DNA of 64,000 bases, taken from contig BRXU01000021.1 of the NCBI GenBank assembly GCA_030267565.1, positions 2,140,501 through 2,204,500 of the forward strand, in the 5' to 3' direction. The position numbers and the translations under genes are program-made. The notes under the pieces are model-generated. The model saw nothing but the letters and a program-made list of their open reading frames with translations, was not told the origin of the DNA and ran no database searches. Positions 1 through 9,542 of this stretch are shown here, one piece after another; positions within the stretch are counted from its first letter, which is position 1; every line of letters starts with the position of its first letter. Origin of the DNA: Pleodorina starrii (lineage: Eukaryota; Chlorophyta; Chlorophyceae; Chlamydomonadales; Volvocaceae).

Positions 1-3000
1 CGCCGCGGCCGATGACGACGGCTCCGTCGCGCCATTCATCGACGCCGCTGCTGAGTCGTTGCGACCGCCGCTGTGGCCGCTGCCGCCACCCAACGCGGCG
101 CGCATTTCGCCGGGGAAAGCGGCGCACATCAAGCAGAGCACGGAGCCAAAGGCATCGCCGCATTCGTGCACGCAGCTGGCGCCCTCAGTCGTTTCCTGCT
201 GGTGACGGCGGCGGCAGCTCAGCGCCCTGGCGGCGGCGCCCAGCAGCTCCACGGCGCCCACCTCCGCCAACAGCAGCCGCCGCCACTGCGCCGCCGCCGC
301 CATTTTCGCCGCCGCCGACTGCGCGCCGCCAGCACCGGCGTGCGGATGCGACGGCGAGTTGGCTGCGCCGCCGCCACCGCGGCCGCCGCCGCTTCCGGGC
401 GCCACGGCATCCTCCGCCGCCGCCGCGGCTTGCAGCACCAGCAGGCAGGCTTGGAGGGCGGTTTGCAGGGCCCCAAATACGCTCGGTGTCAACATCTCAA
501 GTCCGCGTAGGCGGTCGAGTGCGGGCAGATGGAAGTGCTGCAGGACTCGAGAGGTGGCCGGAAGCAGCCGAATGATCGCGAAGGAGGTGAGGTCCAGTAG
601 CTGTTGCACGCCAGCGGCCTCGACCTGGCTGCTGCTGCGGCCGCTGCCGTCGGCAGCAGAACCGCCGCCGGTGCTGCCGGTACTGCTGCCGCCAGCAGCG
701 GAACCGCCGCCACGGCTGCTCTCCCCGGCGGCGACCCCCTCGCTGCACGTGCCGCCGGCGCCATCACCTTGATCAGGCCGCCGGCCGCCGCCGCCAGCCT
801 CGCCGCCGCCAGCCCCGCCGCTCCCGGCGAGAAGCGCCGCCGCGAGCTGGTCGCAGCACGCCCAGATCATCGCGGCTTCCAGGAATTTCGTCGCCAACGA
901 GATGACGTCCGCAATCACAGTCGCGCGGCACATGGCAGGATCGTCCTTTGTCTCCGGCTCCAGGCGCCCCTCCCATTCCGCTTTCTGCAAGGACTGCAGC
1001 AGTCCCCGGGCGCCCTTAGCTGTCGTGGCAATCATCGCAGCCAGCTCCGAAACCGGCCCGAACATCAGGATCTGGATCCAGCTCTCGGCGCCGCACAGTG
1101 GGAAGGGGCAAACCACCGGCACCCGCATCAGGCGCTCCATGCAGGCCAAAACGCCGGCGGAGAGCACGACCTCGGCCTCGACGCCAAGCTCGCTCGGCAG
1201 CGGGAGACCTGTGCGGGGTTTTTGCGGGGGCCCAGGCAGCAGGCAGCGAAAAGAAGAGTGACAGCCAGGAGGTGGGTTCTCCTTCCCGTCCTTCAGCAGG
1301 GCTTTGTATCTCGGGCTTCGACAGTCGTGTCAGGCCGCACCCCTCCCTCCCAGGAAAACAAGGCGGCCCCCACCCCGCGCGAGCTCCCTTGTCGTAGCCC
1401 ACACACGGACGTGCCTGCTGTGGAGTGGCCGGTCCGCAGTAGGTCGCGAATGGTGAAGACGGCGAAGCCGGGCCAGTAGTCGCCGACTTCCGAGTTTTCG
1501 CGGCCGTCCGCAGCGTCCCCGCCGCCGTACGGCCCAGCCCGGACCGACTCCACGGACGCGTCCACCGCGCTCATGTAAGCCGTCCATAACGCCCGGAGCC
1601 GCTCCACATCCGCTGGCCGCACTGGTAGACTGCCGCCACCACCGCCCCGCGGACACAGGCTGCGGCGTGAGATGATCCCCCGCAGTGCTACCGCCGCGCT
1701 CAACAGAGCCAGCAAGGCCACGCCGCCGCTGCCGGACCGCGCCAGCCGCACCGCGCCGGGCTCCCGGCCCCGACCCACATCCCGACCCACATCTCGAACC
1801 CGATCCCGCGGCCGCGCCGCCGCCGCCGCCACCGCCGCGTGCACCAGTCGGATGCAGATGTCAAACGTCGCGGCGTTGTTCCATGGCGGGAAGGCCGCGG
1901 CGGCGGCGGCGCCGCCGCCGCGGCCGAAGTACGACCACCATTGGAGCGCCACGGAGAGCAGAGAGGTGTCCAGAAAGATGACACCGGAGGAGGAGGCGGA
2001 GGCGGAGGAGGCGCGGGGCTGGGCCTCGCCTGGGGCCTGGGCGAGGGGCAGCAACGGCGCGTCCTCGGGCAAGCCGTACCGCGTTCCGCCGTCGATGGCT
2101 CTCGGCGCCGCATATGGTGGAGGCGCAAAGCACCGGCACCCGCATCAGGCGTTCCATGCAGGCCAAAACGCCGGCGGAGAGCACGACCTCGGCCTCAACG
2201 CCAAGCGCGCTCGGCAGCGGGGGACCTGTGCGGGGTTTTTTGCAGGGGCGGGCAGCAGGCAGCAAAAGGTAAGGGACAGCCAGAACGTGGGTTCTCCTTC
2301 CGTTCTTCAGCAGGGCTTTGTATCCCGGGATTCGACAGTCGTGTCAGGCCGCACCCCTCCCTCCCAGGAAGACACGCCTTTCCCCGAGCGAGCTCCCTTG
2401 TCGCAGCCCACACGCGGACGTGCCTGCCGTGCAATGGCCGGTCGGCATTATGTCGGGAATGATGAAGGGGATGAAGCCGTGCCAGTAGTCGCCGACGGCC
2501 GAGTCGTAGCTGCCGTCCGCAGCGTCGCCGCCGCCGGCCCGGATCGACTCCACGAACGCGTCCACCGCGCTCATGTAAGCCGTCCATAACGCCCGGAGCC
2601 GCTCCACATCCGCCGGCCGCACTGGTAGACTGCCGCCACCACCGCCCCGCGGACGCAGGCTACGGCGCGAGATAATCCCTCGCAGTGCCGACTCCGCGCA
2701 CTTCAAAGCCAGCATGGCCACGTCGCCGCTGCCGGACCGCGCCAGCCGCACCGCGCCGGGCTCCCAGCTCCGACCCACATCCCGAACCCGATTCCGCGGC
2801 CGCGCCGCCGCCACCGCCGCGTGCACCAGTCGGATGCAGATGTCAAACGTCGCGGCGTTGTTCCATGGCGGGAAGGCCGCGGCGGCGGCGGCGCCGCCGC
2901 CGCGGCCGAAGTACGACCACCATTGGATCGCGACTGTGAGCAGAGAGGTGCCCAGAAAGATGGCACCAGAGGCGGAGGAGGCGCGGGGCTCGGCTTCGTC

Positions 3001-3942
3001 GTCTTCGTCTGGGGCCTGGGCGAGGGCCAGCAACGGCGCGTCCTCGGGCAAGCCGTACCGCGTTCCGCCGTCGATGGCCTCCGCCAGGTCGACGACGTGC
3101 GCCGCCAGCAGGAAGTGGAGTCCCGTGTCGGTGGCGGCGCCGGCGCAGAATGCCAGGTCGCTGTCTGGGCCAAACCACGTGTTGTACCGCTGTACCGCGG
3201 TTGTGAATGCGCACAGGAGCCGCGCCGCCTGGTTGATATCCGACGAGGCGCATCCCCTGAGCTGCAAGAAGCAAGTCGCCCAGGCGTCGAGCAGGGAGCT
3301 GGCTCGGAACTCCGCCGAGAGGGTTCGCAGGAACTGCTCCGCGGTCATGGCGCCTGGGCCCTGGATACGGGGATCGGCGCTTGGGCCTTCGCCTTTCACT
3401 CCGGCGACCTCTGACGCAGCGCTGTCAAGGGCCTGCAAAAGTCCGTTGACTTCGGAGAGCAGCGCTTCGGTCGTCGCAACGTTGCTGCTGCTTGTGGAAT
3501 GCTGCTGCAGCTGCCGCCCGGCACAACGCAGCAGCATGGCGTAGCAGCGGAGGACCTCGGTGCGCAGGAGCAGGCTCGCCAGGAGCATCTGCACTTTTCT
3601 GCCCTGCACGTTCATGGCGTCCGAGATGAAGTGGGACAGGCCCCGGCGCAGGGATTGGTAGAGCTCTCGCGCGGCCTCGTCGACGTCCTGGGCAGCTGGA
3701 CTCGACCGACGCAGCGCCACGGCAAGCATGGCAAACAAGTCAGCAGCCATAGGAGCGCTCATGATAATCGTCGGCAGGGGAGGTGTGAACGCCTTTGCCA
3801 GAGACACGAGTTTCCTCGTCGTAATGCTGGTGTCGCCAAGTGCTGCGCGGCGAGCAAAGCCATTAAGGGCAGACATATCACAGCCGACGTCGAGGTCGTT
3901 ATCGGTGTTTCGCCTCTGGGTCCGACTTCTGCGCCGTGTCAT
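1..3942 (-). CDS. Large uncharacterised algal protein, partial, with an internal tandem duplication
   Basis: I do not recognise the family. Reading leftward, ATG at 3942 (MTRRRSRTQRR) opens about 510 codons to a donor near 2412. An intron of about 186 bases follows, with acceptor near 2226. A matching intron lies at 1402-1209 in the second copy. From 1208 to base 1 the frame stays open for about 400 codons (VEAEVVLSAGVLACMERL, then FLEAAMIWACCDQLAAALL, then Gly/Ser/Ala-rich stretches), so the gene continues past the left edge. It looks helical and Ala/Leu-rich, with no catalytic motif I can name. The donor leaves one base (T) and the acceptor supplies GT, so phases agree in both copies. The copy between about 2099 and 1403 is one base out of frame with the exon feeding into it, so the extra copy either truncates the protein or is spliced out. 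Protein-like composition and conservation between copies make a real gene likely; its function is unknown. Confidence 0.72.
1083..3078. repeat. Direct tandem duplication of about 1 kb (about 1083-2099 and 2100-3078)
   Basis: Two adjacent copies carry the same exon-intron-exon segment of the minus-strand gene. Landmarks recur about 1017 bases apart at one end (CACCGGCACCCGCATCAGG at 1114 and 2131) and about 979 bases apart at the other (TCGATGGC ending at 2099 and 3078), so the left copy is about 38 bases longer. The sequence GCTCTCGGCGCCGCA occurs at the outer left edge near 1081 and again at the junction near 2098, which looks like the microhomology that set the breakpoint. The copies differ at many single bases and by small in-frame indels, so the duplication is not brand new. 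Confidence 0.88.
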
Positions 3943-4663
3943 TTTTCCGCCGGCGCCAAATTCAGGATGGCGTAAGTTAACCACTAAATGCGCTGCAAAT
4001 TCTCACTTAGATGGCTAAAGGAGCACTGAGGTTGCCCAGACGGCTTGTTGCCATGAAGGAAGACTTCCGGCGCTACACCAGTGGCAGTGCAGCCCTGCTC
4101 GAGGCTCGACAACGCAATGCTGCCATGGCAAGGAGTGTATGCCTTCAGCGATAAAGGCTACCATGGAATCAAGTCATCAAAAGATCAATTTAAAAGTGCA
4201 GTTTACAGTTGGTATTGAGTCGGTTGCCAACAGAGTCGTTGGTAGTCTAGTTTCGGAGCCTAGTTACCATCTGGGCCGACTACCCACTGCCGGATGCCGC
4301 CGATTTGGACCCGGCCAGGTAACAACGCTGCCAATAGGAATGGCCTTGCCTGGCAGTACAAAAGGCAAGGAGGCAAAATACACGCATCACAAAAGCCTTG
4401 TACGAACCTTGATTGTGAGCCGTGCCGTTTTACAGTGGACCCAAAAGAATCACTGGTGACATACCGCACCTGACACTATTGTGGCGAAGCCCAAACCGCG
4501 GAATGCGTGCCCAAGCGACCAGACGCTCGACCCTGGACAGCCTGACGTAGGCGTTATCCCCAGATACAACCTTAAGGGTAGGGTTACAAGCACGGATAGT
4601 GCGGGATTGCAACCTGGGCATAAGCGGTTAAAAAGGTTTTTTTCCTGGTGTCAGAACAGCAAG
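3943..4663. promoter_or_regulatory. Divergent intergenic region between the minus-strand gene and CPSF30
   Basis: About 720 bases separate two divergent start codons, so this should hold both promoters and 5' untranslated regions. The sequence is less GC-rich than the flanking exons. I see no clear TATA box or repeat. A 106-codon open frame on the plus strand (4139-4459) has no recognisable features and is probably chance. Confidence 0.45.
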
Positions 4664-7600
4664 ATGGCGGACAACATCAATTTTGACTTCGAAGCTGAAA
4701 TTGAGTCTTCGCATTTATTGACACAAGGTCAAAATCAGGTAAGGAAGAGGAGCAACCGGGGCAGTCAGTGGAGTTCACTGCGCACATTCGCACGACTGGC
4801 GACTGTGCCCGTCGCCCAAAGCGCGAACGCTATACATGCTCTCATTGGTCCCGTGTCGCTTGTATATCCTGGCTTGTTACAGGTTGAGCCGCCTGACCTT
4901 CCCGCTGAAGCCATCGGCCAGCAGCCTGCCAATTACCGGAAGAACTTCCGCAAGGTGACAGGAAGACGCGTACAAGTGTGGGGCGAGGGCAGGGTGAAGG
5001 CCTGCTGCGGGACTCCGGTTCCGGTCTGAATTGGCGGGCTTAAAGGGAATGTGCGGGCCGACCGTGTTTCGTTTTGCTGTCGGTGTACGGCACTACCCAA
5101 GTCGCCACGCCCGCCAGTATTATTACCCTACACCACACCACAACGACCCTCCTGACTCATCCCCCCTGACTTCTCCTGCCCTGCTGCTCCCGCCCACACC
5201 ACCACCACCACCACCGACGACAACAGACAGTATGCACGTACTGGCTCCGAGGGTTGTGCATGAAGGGCGATGCCTGCGGCTTCCTGCACCAGTTCGTGTC
5301 CGACCGCATGCCCGTCTGCCGCAACCTCCTCAAGTACGGCGAATGCCACGAGCAGGTGAGCGGGGGGCAGCCTGCCGGCCTCATCTACTTGCCTGCCGGA
5401 CTCGTGCTGCGACGACGTTCCGCCGCTGTCCGCTATCCACCGTTCTCCACCGTATCGAGCAGCTCGCCGCGCCCAGCGGACAGGCCGGGATGCCGCCAGC
5501 CGGGCACTCCTGGCCAGACGTGCGGGCCCCCTCCCTCCCTCCCTCCCTCCCTCCCTCCCTGCTCCCTACCTCCCTACCTACCTCCCCGCTTCTGAGGGGG
5601 CTTCGAGCATACCACCCTCGCAAAGCGTCCTGCTCGCCAGAGCGCAGGGCTCTCGCCACCACTTGCGATGTGCCCCTCTCGGCATGGTCTCCCTTGAGTT
5701 GATTCGACTTGACTCGGCAAGGCAAGGCAAGGCAAGGCGAGGCGAGGCGAGGCAGCCGGGAACTCGCGTCGCGTGCACACGTCCATCCGCTTCGCGCCCC
5801 TGCCTCGCTCCCCTCTCTTCTCTCCCTTACCGGCGGCTTGGCCCACCCCGCCTTGCAGGATTGTCCCTACAAGCACTCCATGGACGAGATCAAGGAGTGC
5901 AACATGTACAAATTGGGCTTCTGCATCTACGGACCGGTCTGTCGCTACAAACACATAAAGAACCCGGGTGGGTGGCGGACTGACTGGCTGGCTGGCTGGG
6001 TAGGCGGGTGGCTGGCTGGGTGGCTGGCTGGCTGGGTGGCTGGCTGGGTGGCTGGCTACCCGGGTGGGTGGGTGGCTGACTGGCTGGCTGGCTGGCTACC
6101 TGGGTGGGTGGGCAGCTGGATGTGCGAATGCGTGGCGGTGTTTTGGTCTTTGGTGACTGGCTGGCTGGGTGGCTGGATGTGCGAATGCGTGGGCGGTTGA
6201 CAGGCTGGCTGGCTGGCTGGGTGGGTGGGTGGCCGGTAATAGCGATGAGACCGCAGCGGTGCAACGGAGGCGAGGGAGGCGAGTGGGGTTGGGTGGATGG
6301 GTGGGTGGGTGGGTGGGTGCGCCGCGAGGGGTGATGAACGACGAAGTGCGGGACTGACGGGATTGTGTGGCGGTGGGTTTGGCGGGAACGGGCACGTCAC
6401 GGCGTGCTGTACAGACATGCGAGGGGGAAGGACGGGTTGGCGGTCTCTCATGGGTGGGTGGGTGGGCGCGTGGGTGGCCGCGAGAGGATGGCCCTCAAGT
6501 TCATGCCGTGCCGCCCCCTCCGATTGGCTTCCCTCCTTCCTTCCTTCGTTCACGCGGTGATACCCCGACCCCTCCTCTTCCCCTGCCCTGCCCTGCCCTT
6601 GTCACTCCCCGCCCTCCCATCCCTCCCTCCCTCCCGGCCCCCTCCTCTGCTCCCCTCAGGCCCCCCTCCCGGCCCCGAGGAGGTGGAGGCCGCAAAGCCC
6701 CGCGAGTTCCGAAATATCAATGTGGTGGTCAACCAGGTGGGGAGGGGGGGGACTGGGGGGAGGGGTAAGGGGGACTGGGGAGTATTTAAAACGGCCCGGG
6801 GCGAGGGAACGCAACGCAGTTACCTGGGATATTACCTGAGGATTACCTGGTATCTCCAGGGGGACTGGGGAGGGGGGACTGGGGAGGGGGAGGGGTATGG
6901 GGGAGAAGCAATCAAAACAATCAAAACAAAGACCAAAGCACGGGGCGGAGAGGCGCGCGCATGTGTGCGTGTGTTTGGGGGGTGAAAGGGGAGGGGGACG
7001 GGGGAACCACGGCCGGTGGAGCTCACCCCTCGTCATTGCCCTGCCCTGCCGTGGAAGGAAGAGAGAGGGAAAGAGAAAAGAGGGGGCAATGCGTTGGCGC
7101 CTCGGGGCGGCTGATCTCCCGGCTGCTTTCCCCCAACCGTGCTTTGTGCGTATGCACGTCGCCCAACTGTAAGGCGCCGTACTTCGGTACGGCTCGTTAC
7201 AGCTGGGTGCTCAAATACTCAGCTTAGTTTATGCATCTTTCTTTCTTTTAGTCATTCCCGTAGGCACTTTGTGTAGGATCGCACCGCATATCATACCATG
7301 CTCCCCCAGCAAATGCTTCAACGATGCTCACAAAGCCGCCACGTTGCCCTTGCCCCTTACGCATCGACGAATCGCAACGCTACCGCGCTGGTCTGCCGCT
7401 CAGGTAAGCATCCTCAGTTCCGATAGATGTTGCTGTTGCCAGTTCTGACAGCTTAGAGGGTGGGATTTTCGGGTTTTTTAGAGCAAGCACGCGCATACCA
7501 GCTTTTCAGCTTTTGGACACTTCTACGGCGCTAATTTTACGATTGGTACACATGTCTACAACATCGCACCGCACAAAAAATGCGGTGCGGCTTCGTCCGA

Positions 7601-9542
7601 GGCGGCTTGCAACACTTCCGACACCGACAAGATGCTGGGACGGTTCAACCGCGGGTCAAGCAGCAATGTCGGTAAAGTTTGGGAATGGGTGGGATAACAT
7701 TAACAGTTCCGGAGGTTCAGCGGCTGTCGCAGCTTGATCATCAACGTCCGCAGTGACTCATTATTTTATAAAGGAGCATATCACTCCCTGATCCCCCAAC
7801 CCCGGGTGGGTCAACTCGCAGGTCAACCCCGGTGTGGCGCGAGATGACGAGCGGCCACTCAAGCGACCCAGGTGGGAGCGTGTGGTTGTGTGGATGGGAG
7901 GGGGTGGGGGCGGGGTTGGGGAGGTGGGGGGTGGGGTCTCGCTTGTGCAAATCTCGAGAAAAAGGGGGGTTGAGGCCACCAAGGGGCGGCGAACCACAGG
8001 AGACCCCCTGATCATGCATGCCATCGCCGCTCGCCGCTCGCTCCTGACGCCTCGCAGGCCCTTTGGCGGCCGCGATCGGGGCCCCGACCGCGACCGCATC
8101 GGCGACCGGGACCGCGATCGGGACCGACCGCTGGCGCTGCCGGCGCCGCCACCGCTGGCGGGCGGGCCCGGGCCCGGGGCCCCCGGGCCGGGCGGCCCTC
8201 CGGCGCCCATGGGCGGCGCGCCACCGCCAGGGCCAGGTGGCGGCGGCGGCGGCCCCGGCGGCGGTTGGCTGGATGGGGAGGGGTCGCTGCAGCCTCCGCG
8301 AGGTGCGAGCCGGACCTCGGCCTCCCCACCGTACTTTCATGTACTGCGTTTGTCAGCCTCTTGTCACCCTGGGGGCCGCTTTGGGCCGCCAGTCCAGCCT
8401 CTAGTCGACCACCAGCCCTCCCCCCCCCCATTGGCGCACGGTTGGGGCCTGATTGGGGCCTTTTTTTGAGGGGTTGGGGTTAGCGGGCGCCGGTTGCCCC
8501 AGCTCATGGCTCCCATCACCTTCTGCGTATCCCGTATATCATTTATCATGTCGTATTTCGTGTCGTCTCGTATCGGCCTCTGCGGTAGTCCTCCACCAAC
8601 CGGCGATCCTCTTCCGAAGGTCGCGCTCCAAGGATGCCGCCACGACGCGCACCCCCGACACCTCCGACACCCCTTTGACAACCGTCCCGTTCCCCACTTT
8701 CGTAATGCGGACGCAGGCCGCATAGATGGGCCGCTGGGGGGTGGTCGCGGCGGCGGGCGCGGTGACCGCGGCGGCCGAGGCGGCCGCGGCGGGCGCGGCG
8801 GCGGCTGGCGCGGCGGTGGCGGCGGCGATGAGTTTGACGGCGGGCGGGAGCAAGCGCCGGGTGGCATGCATATGCCCATGCCCCCGGTGACGGCGCCCGG
8901 TCCCTCGGCGCTGCCGCCCATGGCGGGGCTGATTGCGCCGATGATGCCGGGGATTATGCCCGGGGCGGCGCCGGGGCAGGGGGGCGTGCCGGGGGGCGGC
9001 GGCGGCGGCGGCGGGCTGCCACCTGGCGCCATGGGCCCAGCGGGAGGAGGGGGCGGACCCATGGGTCCCTTTGACCCCTCGCTCTTCGCGGCCATGGCCG
9101 GGCAGGTACGGGGCGGGCGGGGGGGTCGCTGAGAGCGTGTGCGTGCCTGCGTGTGCGTGCGTGCGTACCCCCACACTGGCTTCCATGTTGGGGAAAAGCC
9201 TCGTGTGTTGTTCTTCTGCCCCTGTACCCCTGCCCTCGTGATCCCGAGGTTAAGGAAGTGCGAAAGGGGGGCGTCGGCATGCTCCCCTTCGTTACTCACC
9301 ACGTATTTACCGTTCTCGGGCTCCCGCCTATCCTCCCCTTCCTCCCGGCGATAACCCATTCTCCCTCCCTCTCGCGTGTCGCCGCCACCCCACCCAACAC
9401 CACCCAACACAACCCAACACAACCCAACACAACCCAACACAACCCAACACAACCCAACACAACCCAACACAACCCAACACAACCCAACACAACCCAACAC
9501 AACCCAACACTACCCCAGGGCTTCTTCCCGCGGCCATATTAA
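4664..9542 (+). CDS. CPSF30: CPSF30/Yth1-type CCCH zinc-finger polyadenylation factor
   Basis: Predicted nuclear RNA-binding subunit of the cleavage and polyadenylation complex. Exons read: 4664-4738 (MADNINFDFEAEIE), 4883-4954, 5227-5355, 5859-5967, 6660-6736, 8058-8302, 8717-9105 and 9519-9542 (GFFPRPY, stop). Three CCCH fingers are visible: C52-C60-C66-H70, C80-C89-C94-H98 and C106-C114-C120-H124. Three fingers is the plant pattern; animals usually have five. The last large exons encode an Arg-Asp repeat with Pro/Gly-rich sequence, then a long RGG tract and a Met/Pro/Gly-rich tail. Phases join cleanly except between 6736 (phase 0) and 8058 (needs two bases), so one exon with a length of 3n+2 is missing from my model in 6737-8057. 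The first TGTAA after the stop is far away, near 11607, so the 3' end is uncertain. The identity of the finger region is secure; the C-terminal structure is less so. Confidence 0.87.
5521..5583. repeat. CCCT-type microsatellite in a CPSF30 intron
   Basis: Repeated CCCT units followed by CCTA variants, in the intron after the second zinc-finger exon. Similar CCCT/AGGG tracts occur in most introns of this window, often near splice acceptors. Confidence 0.85.
5980..6335. repeat. Imperfect TGGC/TGGG tetranucleotide array in a CPSF30 intron
   Basis: Several hundred bases of mixed GGCT and GGGT units lie just after the donor at 5967, interrupted by a short non-repeat segment containing two near copies of TGTGCGAATGCGTG (near 6120 and 6178). 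The spurious Trp/Gly-rich open frames here come from the repeat. Confidence 0.85.
7160..7800 (+). other. AT-richer intronic segment, possible inserted element or captured gene fragment
   Basis: This piece of the CPSF30 intron between 6736 and 8058 is clearly less GC-rich than its surroundings. It contains an ATG at about 7299 opening a short basic, Ser-rich N-terminus (MLPQQMLQRCSQSRHVAL) that resembles an organelle transit peptide. The frame reaches a GTAAGC donor at 7404, and a T-rich acceptor lies near 7481. Beyond the acceptor a different frame is open for about 65 codons (FGHFYGANFTIGTHVYN). The segment ends with a copy of a short repeat also found in introns of the glycosyltransferase gene. 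It may also hold the CPSF30 exon I could not place. I cannot assign a function. Confidence 0.4.
7750..7792 (+). repeat. Intron repeat family C, copy 1
   Basis: CAGTGACTCATT, a TTATAAA-type stretch, then GGAGCATATCACTCCCTG, in the CPSF30 intron. The match to 26166-26206 covers about 40 bases with few differences. Confidence 0.8.
9397..9510. repeat. AACCCAACAC minisatellite, about 11 units, before the last CPSF30 acceptor
   Basis: Near-perfect 10-base units run almost to the acceptor CCCCAG at 9518. The repeat therefore replaces the usual pyrimidine tract of this intron with a C/A-rich one. Confidence 0.93.

Noticed and set aside
4139..4459. 106-codon plus-strand ORF upstream of CPSF30
   Set aside because: No protein-like features, and it lies in the divergent promoter region.
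8364..9500. 378-codon minus-strand frame with a long CWVVLG-type repeat
   Set aside because: The repeat is just the AACCCAACAC minisatellite read backwards, and the rest is antisense to CPSF30 coding exons.
9397..9510. CRISPR-like array
   Set aside because: Units are contiguous 10-mers without spacers, in a eukaryotic intron.
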